DNA of 64,000 bases from Heliobacterium chlorum (GCF_014502795.1 NZ_JACVHF010000009.1:62001-126000), one strand, 5' to 3'. Positions 46,133-56,307 are shown, counted from the stretch's first letter. Translations and numbers: made by a program. Notes: generated from the letters alone by a model not told the origin.

Positions 46133-47218
46133 TTAAAAGTCAAAGGATGACTTCCGCAGCGCCCGCTCCAGTTCCGCTTGATCGACACAGTATTCCAACG
46201 CGGCCTCCCTTGTGATCAGTCCTTTCGCAAATAAATCAGCCAGTGCCTGGTCCATCGTTTGCATACCTGCAGCACGGCCTGTCTGCATGACCGAGTAGAG
46301 TTGATGTTCCTTCCCTTCCCGAATGAGATTACGAACAGCGGCGGTGCTCAATAAAATCTCTATGGCGGCCACCCGGCCTTTTCCATCCCGTTTGGGGATC
46401 AACTGTTGGGCTACAATCCCTTGCAAAGAGCCGGCTAATTGCTGACAAATCTGGTTTCGCATGTGGCTGGGAAACACGTCGATGATCCGGTTGACCGCTA
46501 GTGCGGCTGTTTGGGTGTGGAGCGTAGAAAAAACCAAGTGACCCGTCTCTGCCGCGGTAATCGCGATTTGAATACTCTCTAAATCTCGCATCTCTCCCAC
46601 TAGAATTACGTCCGGATCATGCCGCAGGGCGTGCCGCAGCGCATTGGCAAAGGAGTGCGTATCCCCACCGACTTCACGCTGTTTGATGATGGACTTTTTA
46701 TGGGAGTGAAGGTACTCAATGGGATCTTCGATCGTGATAATATTCAAGCGGTTTTCTTCATTGATCTGTGCAATGAGAGCCGCTAAAGTGGTCGATTTTC
46801 CGCTCCCCGTAGGCCCTGTCACTAGAACTAACCCTCGCGGCAGCCGCCCCAGTTCCGCGACGGCGGGAGGTAAGTTTAGGTCTGACAAACGAGGAATGTT
46901 CATGGCTACGGTTCGGAAATTTGCTGCCAGTGATCCTCGCTGCCACATGATGTTGCCGCGAAAACGGCTCACCTTAGGCAAGGAATAGGAAAAATCCAAT
47001 TCCAAATCCTGATCAAGCTTTTCCCGTTGACTCGGACTCAGGATCGGAAGAATCAAATCTTCAATATCCTGCGGCATCAGTCGAGGCATGCCTTCCATAT
47101 CAATAAGATTGCCGAATACCCGGACGGTCGGTATTGCTCCCGCCGTCAGATGCAAATCAGATCCGTTCATCTCAACTGTCCGGCGTAGAATTTCGTGAAT
47201 GTCTAAAATGGGATTCAT
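46133..47218 (-). CDS. pilT: PilT retraction ATPase
   Basis: Hexameric ATPase that disassembles the pilus for twitching or DNA uptake. 361 residues: Walker A GPTGSGKSTTLAALIAQI near 137, Walker B DPDVILVGEMRDLESIQI near 200, and the PilT-specific AAVRNLIREGKEHQLYSVMQ near 290 with GMQTMDQAL after it. ATG overlaps the pilB stop by 4 bases. Confidence 0.96.
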   Translation of the reverse strand: MNPILDIHEILRRTVEMNGSDLHLTAGAIPTVRVFGNLIDMEGMPRLMPQDIEDLILPILSPSQREKLDQDLELDFSYSLPKVSRFRGNIMWQRGSLAANFRTVAMNIPRLSDLNLPPAVAELGRLPRGLVLVTGPTGSGKSTTLAALIAQINEENRLNIITIEDPIEYLHSHKKSIIKQREVGGDTHSFANALRHALRHDPDVILVGEMRDLESIQIAITAAETGHLVFSTLHTQTAALAVNRIIDVFPSHMRNQICQQLAGSLQGIVAQQLIPKRDGKGRVAAIEILLSTAAVRNLIREGKEHQLYSVMQTGRAAGMQTMDQALADLFAKGLITREAALEYCVDQAELERALRKSSFDF

Positions 47219-48897
47219 ACAATCACCCTCATCATCTCTTCTAATGAAGTGATTCCTGCTTTCACTTTTTTCAAGCCATTAGAGCGCAGTGTCTGCATGC
47301 CTTCTTGGACTGCCTGTCTTCGGATATCTTGGCTTGAACGTCTTTGAACGGTCATCTGTTGGATATCCTCACTCATGATAAGCATCTCGTAGATGCCAAC
47401 TCGTCCGCGATAGCCTGTATTATTGCACCGGATGCATCCGGCGGCACGGTAAACAACCGCCTCCTCTTCCCCCGGCTCCCATGGAAAATCTGTGATGTTC
47501 AATTCCCTGCGGAATATGACATAAGGCTGTTTACAGTGTGGACAGAGCAGTCGCGCCAAACGCTGTGCCAGTACACAAAGTACGGAGGATGTCGTCAAAA
47601 ATGGTTCAATCCCCATCTCAGTCAGCCGGCTGATCGCCCCTGCCGCGTCATTTGTATGCAGCGATGAAAAGACAAGGTGCCCTGTCAGCGCCGACTCAAT
47701 TACGGTCTGGGCTGTTTCTTTATCTCGTATTTCTCCAACCATGATGATGTCCGGGTCGCTGCGCAAAATCGATCGCAATCCCGATGCAAAGGTCAACCCC
47801 GCCTTAGGGTTGATCTGGATTTGATTGATTCCATCAAATACATACTCCACAGGATCTTCGATAGTGATGACGTTTTTCTCCAGGCGATCGACAGCCGCCA
47901 GGGTTCCATACAGTGTGGTACTTTTTCCACTTCCTGTGGGACCCGTTACCAATACGCAGCCGTAGGGAGATTTAATCAACGACTCAAACTGGGCCAGCAT
48001 GTCTGCATCCATCCCTAATTCATGCAACGACATGAGCCGAGTTGAACGGTCCAAAAGACGCAACGTCAGCCTCTCACCGTAAGCACCCGGCAAGGAGGCT
48101 ACGCGCACATCGACGGATTTGCCACTGATATTTAAAGACATGCGTCCATCTTGCGGAATCCGTTTATCGGCGATGTCCATATTCGCCATCACTTTTATCC
48201 GGGAAACAAGAGCACCGTGAAGGCGCAGGGGCGGTTGCATCATTTCGTGTAAGACCCCGTCCATGCGAAAACGAACCCGTAGACGTTTCTCATAGGGCTC
48301 AATATGTATGTCACTCGCTTTAACATTAATCCCTTGGCTGATTATGGCATTGGCTAGCTGAACGGCCGGGCGCTCATCGTCCTGCTCTTCCCCCACCATG
48401 ATCGTCGATGAATCGGCTTCCTCCTCTTCCTCCACAGAACGGAAGTCATCATTACGACTGTATTTTTCTAAGGCCATTTCCAATTCTGTATCAGGAATGA
48501 CTATGGGAACGATATCGAAACCGGAGAGAGCCCTCAGGTCATCGATGGCCATGATGTCTCCAGGCCTCTGCATGGCCACGAGAAGCTTGTCCTCTTTGAA
48601 ATCAACTGGTAAAGCCCGATAGCGTCGAATCGCTTCTGGCGGAATTGATGCTAAAGCCGCCAAATTTATCGGATGCTTTTCTAAGGAAAGATAGGGTACG
48701 CCTGCTCGACGAGCAATTACTTTAGCGATATCTTCCTCTGTACAGTAACCCTTTTTAACTAAGGCTTTGCCTAGGGGACCTTTTTCCCCTTTGTGGACGG
48801 CTTGACTCTCTAATGCCTCATCCAACTGCTCCGGTGTGATGATGCCTTCTTTAATCAACCAGTGACCGAGTAAGTTTCTTGTACGTTCAGGTCTCAT
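47215..48897 (-). CDS. pilB: PilB assembly ATPase with MshEN domain
   Basis: 560 residues from the ATG at 48897; the open frame reaches 49023 inside pilD. N-terminal MshEN-type domain (LGHWLIKEGIITPEQLDEAL, HPINLAALASIPPEAIRRYR) of the kind that binds c-di-GMP in some ATPases; then Walker A GPTGSGKSTTLYGTLAAV, DPDIIMVGEIRDKETAQTV, GHLVFSSLHTNDAAGA and the zinc site CPHC...CIRC near 480-520. c-di-GMP binding here is inference. Confidence 0.95.
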   Translation of the reverse strand: MRPERTRNLLGHWLIKEGIITPEQLDEALESQAVHKGEKGPLGKALVKKGYCTEEDIAKVIARRAGVPYLSLEKHPINLAALASIPPEAIRRYRALPVDFKEDKLLVAMQRPGDIMAIDDLRALSGFDIVPIVIPDTELEMALEKYSRNDDFRSVEEEEEADSSTIMVGEEQDDERPAVQLANAIISQGINVKASDIHIEPYEKRLRVRFRMDGVLHEMMQPPLRLHGALVSRIKVMANMDIADKRIPQDGRMSLNISGKSVDVRVASLPGAYGERLTLRLLDRSTRLMSLHELGMDADMLAQFESLIKSPYGCVLVTGPTGSGKSTTLYGTLAAVDRLEKNVITIEDPVEYVFDGINQIQINPKAGLTFASGLRSILRSDPDIIMVGEIRDKETAQTVIESALTGHLVFSSLHTNDAAGAISRLTEMGIEPFLTTSSVLCVLAQRLARLLCPHCKQPYVIFRRELNITDFPWEPGEEEAVVYRAAGCIRCNNTGYRGRVGIYEMLIMSEDIQQMTVQRRSSQDIRRQAVQEGMQTLRSNGLKKVKAGITSLEEMMRVIV

Positions 48898-48977
48898 GAT
48901 TTCATCCACCATTTCATATCGGTTAGAATGAAGTTTTTTGACATGTATCGTATCTTTGATAATGCGTGAACGAAACC

Positions 48978-49733
48978 TTAGGAGTAAATTCTTAAATACC
49001 AGGATATCAAAGGAGGTCCCCAAAACATCGCTATATAGCCGGCAACCGCTAAAGAAGGTCCAAAAGGAATCATATCTTTCATGGTTTTTCTTTTGGTAAT
49101 CAGTAAGTAAATCCCCACGGAGGCGCCAATCAGAAAGGAGAGGAACAGTACAAGCAGTATTTGGGTTTTTCCCAAAAAGAGACCGATCACCCCTGCTAGT
49201 TTAATATCGCCTCCGCCCATGCCGCCCTTGGAAAGGATAGCAATCGCCAGTAAAATACCGCCTCCGGTCAACAGCCCCATTATACCGTTGACAAAAGTCG
49301 TCCAAGACTGGCCAGCCGTTAACAAAATTCCGGCAACAAAACCAAAAAGCATCAGTTCATCGGGAATGAGCATGGTGTCCAGATCGATGAAAATCACCAC
49401 TAGCAGTATAGAAAACAAAACCATATACGCTATTGCACTCACTGTGAGACTCATCTGATAGCCAATCGTCAAATAGGCTATCCCATTGACTAATTCCACC
49501 CAAAAGTATCGGATGGGGATAGGCTTCCTACAATACCGGCACTGTCCGGAAATGGTCACGTAAGAAAACAGTGGTATTAAGTCAAGCCACAGAAGTCTTT
49601 CCTTACATTGAGGGCAGTGAGACGGCGGTGATACCAAGGACAGGTTCTGCGGCAGTCGACATATGACGACATTCAGAAAACTTCCAATGACTGTCCCCAG
49701 AATGAATAGAACCAAAAGAATTCCGATGTCCAT
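48978..49733 (-). CDS. pilD: Prepilin peptidase / N-methyltransferase
   Basis: Cleaves prepilin leaders and methylates the new N-terminus. 251 residues, multi-pass membrane protein. The zinc loop CPQC...CRYC near 41-69, first catalytic Asp in IFIDLDTMLIPDELML near 120, second in GMGGGDIKLAGVIGLFLG near 170. AAGGAGG before the ATG. The only prepilin peptidase seen in the window; probably serves both pilus loci. Confidence 0.96.
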   Translation of the reverse strand: MDIGILLVLFILGTVIGSFLNVVICRLPQNLSLVSPPSHCPQCKERLLWLDLIPLFSYVTISGQCRYCRKPIPIRYFWVELVNGIAYLTIGYQMSLTVSAIAYMVLFSILLVVIFIDLDTMLIPDELMLFGFVAGILLTAGQSWTTFVNGIMGLLTGGGILLAIAILSKGGMGGGDIKLAGVIGLFLGKTQILLVLFLSFLIGASVGIYLLITKRKTMKDMIPFGPSLAVAGYIAMFWGPPLISWYLRIYS

Positions 49734-49802
49734 GATACCTCCTTGCTCATCTATATACCTATTTGTCGCACTAGTTTGTTCATCGCTCCAGACGATTCTT
49801 TC

Positions 49803-51035
49803 CTACTTTACAGATATTTTTGCTATATAGGCCTGTTCATTTTTATCTATCCAGTACTTCCAACCGGGCTTTTCGACACTATAACCGGCGATAACATATG
49901 AAGAATCCCCCGTCGGCGAAAGGGGGAAGGGACTCGACCATTTGTCGTTATGCATTGTAGCACGCGATTGGATCGCGCCCGTTGAATCTGTTTCCATAAT
50001 CACCAGATCATAACGAGCTTCTGATTCTATCCAACCTGCCGTTTGAAATCCTCCGTCTTTCTTGGGAATGACAGAGGTAATCATGGTTACTTCGTCCGGT
50101 GCGAAAATCCGTTGCCACAATAGATTTCCGGCGCTATCGATCTTCGCCAAATAACCACCAAAAACTCCATCACTCCTTGACGATGATTTACCCGAAATTA
50201 TGTAATGACCCTCTTTAGTTTGTACCACTGCCGATGGAATGTCCCAACCAATACCGCCGAAACTTTTTGACCATTCCATCGTACCCTGCTGGTTCATCTT
50301 GTAGAGAACAACGTCATACCCATTGCCTGATGAGAACTGGCTACCTACGATGAAATACCCTCCATCAGGCATAAGCAGTAAGTCAATGGCCTTTTCATCA
50401 ACATTACTGGACAACGTTTTTCTCCAAAGGACGCCCCCTTGAGAATTCGTTTTAATGACAAAAATATCTCCGCCATCGTGGTCGGTTGTTTTTTTGTTGC
50501 CTAAAACAACGTAGCCGTCGTTCACTTCATGTATACAAATGATTTCATCGTCCGTTAAGTTCTGGCTATCCTCTTGATCATCTGGGGGATAGTCTCTCTT
50601 CCATTGCAAGAGTCCATCCGATGATATTTTGATAACAAAAGCATTTCGGTGGTCCTCCCAATTTGAACGACTCGTACCGCCGATAATGAATCCTCCGTCT
50701 AAAGTTGGACTGACACACGTTCCAATGTCATCTCCGTATCCCCCATAGTATTTCTCCCACATCTTGTCGCCGGAAGGATTTGTTTTTACAACGAAGACAT
50801 CTTTTTTACCGTTTCCCTTCATATATTCTGTCTCTTTTTCTCCAACCAGTAAAAAACCGCCCTCAGCTATCGGTAGAGCGGCCGTCGCTCGTTCGACCAT
50901 TTTTCCGCCGATTTCTTTCTCCCAATCCATGCTTAATCCATAAGCTACAGCAATAGACGGAAAGAATGCGAGGCTTGTGATATATGTAAGAATAATTACT
51001 ATCGAACTCTTCCTATTGAACATTTTCTTTACCAT
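49803..51035 (-). CDS. Secreted seven-repeat beta-propeller protein
   Basis: Unknown function. 410 residues from the ATG at 51035: signal peptide (FNRKSSIVIILTYITSLAFF to AVAYG), then seven repeats of about 50 residues, each with a (D/E)GG(F/Y)-x-(I/V)-x-G core followed by a strand ending in W (e.g. DVFVVKTNPSGDKMWEKYYG). Seven repeats suggest one closed propeller. No cell-wall anchor is seen. Lies just before pilD on the same strand with a 70-base gap, so possibly pilus-related. Confidence 0.75.
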   Translation of the reverse strand: MVKKMFNRKSSIVIILTYITSLAFFPSIAVAYGLSMDWEKEIGGKMVERATAALPIAEGGFLLVGEKETEYMKGNGKKDVFVVKTNPSGDKMWEKYYGGYGDDIGTCVSPTLDGGFIIGGTSRSNWEDHRNAFVIKISSDGLLQWKRDYPPDDQEDSQNLTDDEIICIHEVNDGYVVLGNKKTTDHDGGDIFVIKTNSQGGVLWRKTLSSNVDEKAIDLLLMPDGGYFIVGSQFSSGNGYDVVLYKMNQQGTMEWSKSFGGIGWDIPSAVVQTKEGHYIISGKSSSRSDGVFGGYLAKIDSAGNLLWQRIFAPDEVTMITSVIPKKDGGFQTAGWIESEARYDLVIMETDSTGAIQSRATMHNDKWSSPFPLSPTGDSSYVIAGYSVEKPGWKYWIDKNEQAYIAKISVK

Positions 51036-51495
51036 ACCCGTACCACCCCTCATAACTTTCATAGAATAAAATGGTCTCCGAATAGGTTTGACAAATGTTT
51101 CTTTTAATATCTCATAGATAATGCAAAAAAACAATAGTCATTAATATTAATATAAATTAACTACAAAATAGGAAATATTTGTTTGTTACAATGCTTTATA
51201 TATATGCATATTTCTAATGAATTTCATATAGTTGTATTTATTTGTATTAAGAGGAAATCGAGACTCTGCGTTGAATAATCATTGCAGAGGATACCTCCAT
51301 GCTATTGTCCCTAGCGAATACGAGGACTGAGGTACTCTGCTTCAACATTTTGGGAAGGAGGGTTTTCCGACATAGGTTTGAGTTATTTATCAAAACCAGA
51401 TTGGAAATATTTGTATTGCGGGTCATCGACATTCCGTCCCCCTAATCACACCGTCCCATCAAACTTATTTTAAATGCATGAAAGGAGCCATCTTC
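51036..51495. other. Intergenic region with alternative stems
   Basis: A 460-base divergent gap, AT-rich on the left. Three short elements could pair in competing ways: CTCTGC at 51264-51269, GCAGAG at 51284-51289 (extended GATACCTC to 51297) and GAGGTACTCTGC at 51329-51340. The middle one can pair with either neighbour. A 61-codon minus-strand frame (51247-51432, AGGGGG before its ATG) covers the same DNA; I cannot tell a small gene from a structured leader. Confidence 0.35.
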
Positions 51496-52566
51496 GTGAG
51501 GAAAAAGATCATCTCTGTGCTTTTTCTCTGTTTTTTCCTATTCAGCATCGTCACCCCTACCTGGGCATCCACGGCGAAGGAGGAATATAAAAACTATATA
51601 AATCAACAATATGACTATACAACGATAGACGACGTATCATTAAAGGGTAAAATCAACATCGATACCTTCGCATTAAAGACGAAAAAAAGTGACCCTCAAC
51701 TCGATCTTTTCTTAAGTGCATTAAACAAAGCCACTTTGGATTACGATATATCTATGGATTTTAAGAACCACAACGCCAAATTCCTTTTGGCATTTAAGAA
51801 CGATATGTACAACCTGCCTCTTCATTTCTTTATTACCAAAGATCAGGTACTTGTCGATCTCGATTCGATAAAAAAAATCGTCAGCTACTTTGACCCCGTC
51901 GTAAAAGATAAATTTTCCAAGATTCCTTCTACTAAGAAATATGTAATTCTAGTCGACAAAACAGACGCCGGAGTATCCCGTATGTGGGATGACATGGGAA
52001 AGGCACTTAAAGATGCCCAACCTGACCCAAAAGCGCTCGAAGCGTTGAAGGAGTTGAACCGTCTCTTCATCGATTCATTGCCCGACGGCATCGTGAAAAA
52101 ATTTGACGACCAGATGATCGGACTGGAAATCAAACAAGAGAATCTAATTCCCATCCTTTCTTCCTTGATCGAGATCGTGAAAGAAAACCCCGATAAAGTG
52201 AAACAATATGTGAAAGCAATGAGCGGAGACCCGACCAAAAATTTCGCTATCGAAAAGAAAGAAGATCTGTCGCCGGAAAAAGTCTCGGAAGCACTGCAAA
52301 AATTATCTAATGAAATGAATAAGAGCTTTTATCTGAACTTATTGCAAATGGGTGGCAAATACATCAACAAAAATCAGACGGAAGGCTTTTTTACGATTGA
52401 TCTCAATATCCTGGAAGATAAAAACAGAGACTTTTCGGGACTCATCCGCGTCAAATCGGAAAACTCTAGTAAATGGAACACCCCAGATAGAGAAGGTTTA
52501 CCCCAAGCCACAAACTCAAACTGCATAACCACCGAAGAACTGGATCGTCTAGTTTCTCCGAAATAA
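51496..52566 (+). CDS. Secreted protein of unknown function
   Basis: 356 residues from a GTG at 51496, chosen because AAAGGAG stands 8 bases before it. Signal peptide KKIISVLFLCFFLFSIVTPTW, cleaved after about residue 25 (TWAS). No Cys lipobox. The rest is Lys/Asp-rich, probably alternating strands and helices (DVSLKGKINIDTFALKTKKS; LPLHFFITKDQVLVDLDSIK), reminiscent of lipid- or ligand-carrier folds, but I recognise no family. One of the few plus-strand genes. Confidence 0.75.
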   Translation: MRKKIISVLFLCFFLFSIVTPTWASTAKEEYKNYINQQYDYTTIDDVSLKGKINIDTFALKTKKSDPQLDLFLSALNKATLDYDISMDFKNHNAKFLLAFKNDMYNLPLHFFITKDQVLVDLDSIKKIVSYFDPVVKDKFSKIPSTKKYVILVDKTDAGVSRMWDDMGKALKDAQPDPKALEALKELNRLFIDSLPDGIVKKFDDQMIGLEIKQENLIPILSSLIEIVKENPDKVKQYVKAMSGDPTKNFAIEKKEDLSPEKVSEALQKLSNEMNKSFYLNLLQMGGKYINKNQTEGFFTIDLNILEDKNRDFSGLIRVKSENSSKWNTPDREGLPQATNSNCITTEELDRLVSPK

Positions 52567-52693
52567 TACGCTTTCCGTGGATGGGCTTTCTAAAGATGAG
52601 CTATCAAATAAGCTATCAAATGGCCAACCTATCTTCTATTTAGGCAACTTTTCGTGAGAGGATACATAAATTGTAGTAAAAGGAGGCGGTGCT

Positions 52694-52831
52694 ATGACGT
52701 ATACTGTTCAGATAGGAAAGAAACGGGTTGACTTACGACTTGAACAAGGATACGTAACCACTCCTGACGGAGAAAAAATTTATTGGACTAAAATTCCTTA
52801 CTATTATAATGTCTTACGGATATCTGCTTAA
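52694..52831 (+). CDS. Small protein, 45 residues
   Basis: Reads MTYTVQIGKKRVDLRLEQGY and ends YYYNVLRISA. AAAAGGAGG lies about 8 bases before the ATG and a strong terminator follows. Alternating polar and hydrophobic residues suggest a small beta protein. Unknown function. Confidence 0.65.
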   Translation: MTYTVQIGKKRVDLRLEQGYVTTPDGEKIYWTKIPYYYNVLRISA

Positions 52832-52837
52832 ATAAAT

Positions 52838-52875
52838 CCCCGGCTTCCGATTTCTCGGGCAGCCGGGGACTTTTT
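52838..52875 (+). terminator. Terminator between the small gene and the convergent hpt gene
   Basis: CCCCGGCT (52838-52845) pairs with AGCCGGGG (52861-52868), followed by ACTTTTTTT on the plus strand. It likely also ends the convergent hpt transcript. Confidence 0.85.
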
Positions 52876-52884
52876 TTATCTCTT

Positions 52885-53220
52885 CTATCGTTCGTAATAG
52901 TGTTGGACCTGTTCTTTATGCCGCTCTACTTCGAATAATAGCTTCGCTAGATCCTTTTGAATCTTTTCCATGTTTTCTTCCTTGGCCGATAATTCCGACC
53001 GGTAAGCCAGTTCACGGACTTGTTCCATCCGTAAGTTGGACGCTGACCCTTTCAAGTCGTGAAAAAGTTCTTCCAACAGGGCAAAGTCGCCTCTGTGAAT
53101 GGCAGATTCACAGCGCTCCAGAGTCTCTGTCGCTTCCTCAAAGAAAGCCCAAAAAATATCCTGTAAATCTTCTGGAGCAAGCGTCAATGCGGCAGCAGCT
53201 TCCTCAATGGAGTATCCCAT
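52885..53220 (-). CDS. Stand-alone histidine phosphotransfer (Hpt) protein
   Basis: Relays phosphate between a hybrid kinase and a response regulator. 111 residues, all helical, with HDLKGSASNLRMEQVREL near residue 53; His53 is the phosphorylated residue in this motif. A helical N-terminal extension precedes it. Lies 78 bases after the hybrid kinase, which has receivers but no Hpt domain of its own. No response regulator gene is nearby. Confidence 0.9.
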   Translation of the reverse strand: MGYSIEEAAAALTLAPEDLQDIFWAFFEEATETLERCESAIHRGDFALLEELFHDLKGSASNLRMEQVRELAYRSELSAKEENMEKIQKDLAKLLFEVERHKEQVQHYYER

Positions 53221-53298
53221 GTCCTATCCGTCCTTTTTATGCTTCTTTACTAAAGCTACCCTCTAAAACGTAAGATAGCCTCCTGATCTCTAAAATTA

Positions 53299-56280
53299 TT
53301 ATCCTTGACTATCTTCCCGGCTTAACCATCGAAGGAGCGTCTCCTTCAGTTTTTCTGGTGAAATCGGTTTACTGATATAATCATCCATTCCCGCATTTAT
53401 GCATCGTTCTCGATCGCCTTGCATGGCGTTGGCCGTCATCGCGATGATCGGCGTGTGCTTTTTAGCCATCAATTCGGACCTACGGATTAGGCGGGTCGCT
53501 TCAAAACCATCCATTTCCGGCATCTGACAGTCCATCAATACGAGCGCATAGTCGCCTCCAGCACAAGCTTCCACAGCCGCACGGCCATTGCTTACCGCCG
53601 TCGCCTCATAGCCCATCTTTTTCAACAGCATGAGGGCCAACTTCTGGTTTGCTTTGTTGTCTTCGGCGAGTAGAATTCCCTTACCTATGTTCTGTATTTC
53701 ACCCAAAGGTCCCGTAGGTGCGCTTGCTTTCTTTTCACTGAATCGCTCTTTGGCCCGCTCGTCCTGAAGAAGGCTCGCCGTATCCGTTAAGCCCGGTTTT
53801 TCTTCAGCACCATCCGTTCCTACAGGCAAAGTTTTATGATCTTCCGGAAGCACCAGATTGGCAATGCAGTCCATCAATTGAGACTGCTTCAGCGGCTTTG
53901 TCAGATAGCCATGAAAACCATTATGTAACGCTTGTTCTCCCGTTTCGCGGTTGTTAAATCCCGTCAGTAATATCAGTTTCGTCTTGGATCCGTCTATCTG
54001 GCATAGAGAACTTCCTAGAGAAATTCCTGGTTGTTCTGATGTCGGATCAAATCGTCCTAGATCCACCTGTGAGGAACGAGCCTCCTGCGTGGATTTACTG
54101 ATCTGAGAGATGTAATCTGCGCCAAGTGGACTCCATTCCACGATGGTTACATCATAGGGTACCTGCTTCTCCGCGGCATGACTCAAGTGTCGAAGGGCTT
54201 CGTCTAAATGGGTAGCAATATCGTTGTTGATACCCCATGCCTGCAAGTACTGTCGGATCGGTTTACAGGTACTGTCGTTTGAACTGACGACCAAGACTCG
54301 CAGTTGTCGAAGTTTAGTTGCCGGGTAGGGTGGCTTCTCCGGTAGAATCTCTTTGGCAAAGGGGATCTCTGCCCAAAAGGTGGAGCCTTTTCCCATTTCG
54401 CTCTCTACACCGATCATCCCGTTCATCATCTCTACGAGCCGCTTCGAGATGGAAAGACCCAGACCGGTGCCACCATATTTTCGCGTCGTTGAACCATCGG
54501 CCTGGGTAAAGGGTTGAAAGAGTCGCACCCGAGCTTCCGGTGATAGGCCAATCCCCGTATCGGAGACTTCAAAACGGATGGTTACCTTTTCTTTCGTTTG
54601 CGAAACCAGGTGTACCCGTAAGGCCACTTCCCCGTTCTCGGTAAACTTAAGGGCATTCCCCATCAAATTAAGCAAAATTTGACGCAGTCGAACAGGGTCG
54701 CCGAGAAGTAGGTGCGGTACCTGCGGATCAACAAAAGTAACGAGATTTAATTTTTTCTCATCGGCTTTCGATGCCAGCATTTCACCGATGCCCTCAACAA
54801 TAGTCATGACATTGAACGGCGTCAGTTCCAGCTCCATTTTTCCCGCTTCCATCTTGGAAAAGTCCAAGATATCATTAATGATCGTCAGCAACGAATGAGA
54901 AGAATCTTTGACCACTAAGGCCAATTCCCGCTGTTGATCATTTAAGGGCATTTCCAGAAGAAGCCCTGTCATCCCGATGATCGCGTTCATGGGAGTGCGG
55001 ATCTCATGACTCATATTGGCTACGAATTCCGACTTGAGTTGATTCGATCGTTCGGCTTCTTCTTTAGCCGCCAATAATTCCCGATTCAAATTCTCCAGAT
55101 GCGCCGTCAATCGGGTTTGTTGTTCCATCGAATGAAGTAATTCTTCTTCTGTTCGTTTCTTTTCGGCCAAGCTATCCAAGAACGTATTGAACCAACGAAT
55201 CAATTCTCCAATCTCATCTCGTGCGCCTTCGGGTAGACGGACTTGAAAATCGATCGTCCCTTCGCGGATTTCCTTAAACAAATAGGTGATGTGTTTAATC
55301 GGAGTTACGTTCTGCTTGCTAAAGCGATACGCGAAAAACAGGGAAAAGGCCATGGACAGCACCAGCACAAATAAGGTGTTGTTCCAAATCCCGCTCGTTT
55401 TGGCGGTCAATTTGGCAATGGGAATAAAGCTCAAGAGCGTCCAGCCTTGTTTTTCCGAACGGCTATAGGTGATAAACATATCCTTTCCGTCGATATTTTC
55501 TGTGAAAGCTCTCCTGTTTTCTGAGGCTGCATCGAGCAAGCTTCGGTTAACTTGACTGCCGATCTTATCCTTTCCCGGATGGAAGATAATCCGGTCTTTG
55601 CTATCGACAATAATCATGAAGGCGTCTTCGCCAAAATCGGTTTGGATGAAATGGTCATAAAAAGTGTCTACGCTGTAATTGATGAGCAGCAATCCAATTG
55701 GTATTTCCCGCATCGTTTCCCGATTGAACGTCTTCAAGACCTTGGCTGCTGTGATGACTTTCTTTTGTTTTGAATTCGCATTGACGTTGTCTTCAATACC
55801 TGTCCAGAGGACAGACTTGTCCGAATCTATGGCTTGCTGAAAAATTTTATCTTTGATGTCATTGCGAATGGTCTGCACATTCAAAGTATCGCCCACATGA
55901 TAATGAGCTCCACCTAGCGAAAAGATGTCGATGGAGACTAAGCCTTTCAGATTGGTATAGCCGCTTAAAATGTATCCAATCTTCGCTTGTGTGGCTAAAC
56001 TGGCATAATCATTGGGCGACTGTTGGCGATCATCCACCACGGCTTTGATATCTTCAATGCTCGAGATGTTGGCAATCAGGCTTTCCACTTCATCGAGCAT
56101 CCGTTCCATATAATCGCGTTGGTTGTTCATCAATTCATGGGTATAGTTGCTGACCTCTTCTTGGATGATCGTCTTAGATATGCTGTACGAGGTTATACCC
56201 ACCCCCACGAGAGGGATAATGCTGCTCAGCAAAAGATAAAGGATAAACTTTTGCGTAATGTTGAGACTCGGTAATCTCAT
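53299..56280 (-). CDS. Hybrid sensor histidine kinase with dCache sensor and two receivers
   Basis: 993 residues. Order: membrane helix near 12-32, extracellular dCache-type sensor (about 35-290), membrane helix near 295-318, HAMP to about 370, coiled coil, HisKA with [15 protein letters not shown] (His near 425), HATPase with [20 protein letters not shown] and GGTGLGLSI, a first receiver (about 650-800) and a second receiver (about 865-990). The first receiver has Glu (near 715, in YDVTIVEW) where the phosphorylated Asp should be, so it is probably not phosphorylated. The second is canonical ([13 protein letters not shown], Asp near 917; TANAM; ISKP). Preceded by a binding-protein gene and followed by hpt. 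Confidence 0.94.
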   Translation of the reverse strand: MRLPSLNITQKFILYLLLSSIIPLVGVGITSYSISKTIIQEEVSNYTHELMNNQRDYMERMLDEVESLIANISSIEDIKAVVDDRQQSPNDYASLATQAKIGYILSGYTNLKGLVSIDIFSLGGAHYHVGDTLNVQTIRNDIKDKIFQQAIDSDKSVLWTGIEDNVNANSKQKKVITAAKVLKTFNRETMREIPIGLLLINYSVDTFYDHFIQTDFGEDAFMIIVDSKDRIIFHPGKDKIGSQVNRSLLDAASENRRAFTENIDGKDMFITYSRSEKQGWTLLSFIPIAKLTAKTSGIWNNTLFVLVLSMAFSLFFAYRFSKQNVTPIKHITYLFKEIREGTIDFQVRLPEGARDEIGELIRWFNTFLDSLAEKKRTEEELLHSMEQQTRLTAHLENLNRELLAAKEEAERSNQLKSEFVANMSHEIRTPMNAIIGMTGLLLEMPLNDQQRELALVVKDSSHSLLTIINDILDFSKMEAGKMELELTPFNVMTIVEGIGEMLASKADEKKLNLVTFVDPQVPHLLLGDPVRLRQILLNLMGNALKFTENGEVALRVHLVSQTKEKVTIRFEVSDTGIGLSPEARVRLFQPFTQADGSTTRKYGGTGLGLSISKRLVEMMNGMIGVESEMGKGSTFWAEIPFAKEILPEKPPYPATKLRQLRVLVVSSNDSTCKPIRQYLQAWGINNDIATHLDEALRHLSHAAEKQVPYDVTIVEWSPLGADYISQISKSTQEARSSQVDLGRFDPTSEQPGISLGSSLCQIDGSKTKLILLTGFNNRETGEQALHNGFHGYLTKPLKQSQLMDCIANLVLPEDHKTLPVGTDGAEEKPGLTDTASLLQDERAKERFSEKKASAPTGPLGEIQNIGKGILLAEDNKANQKLALMLLKKMGYEATAVSNGRAAVEACAGGDYALVLMDCQMPEMDGFEATRLIRRSELMAKKHTPIIAMTANAMQGDRERCINAGMDDYISKPISPEKLKETLLRWLSREDSQG

Positions 56281-56307
56281 CGTCTTTATTCGCCCCTGGC
56301 CTGCGAT

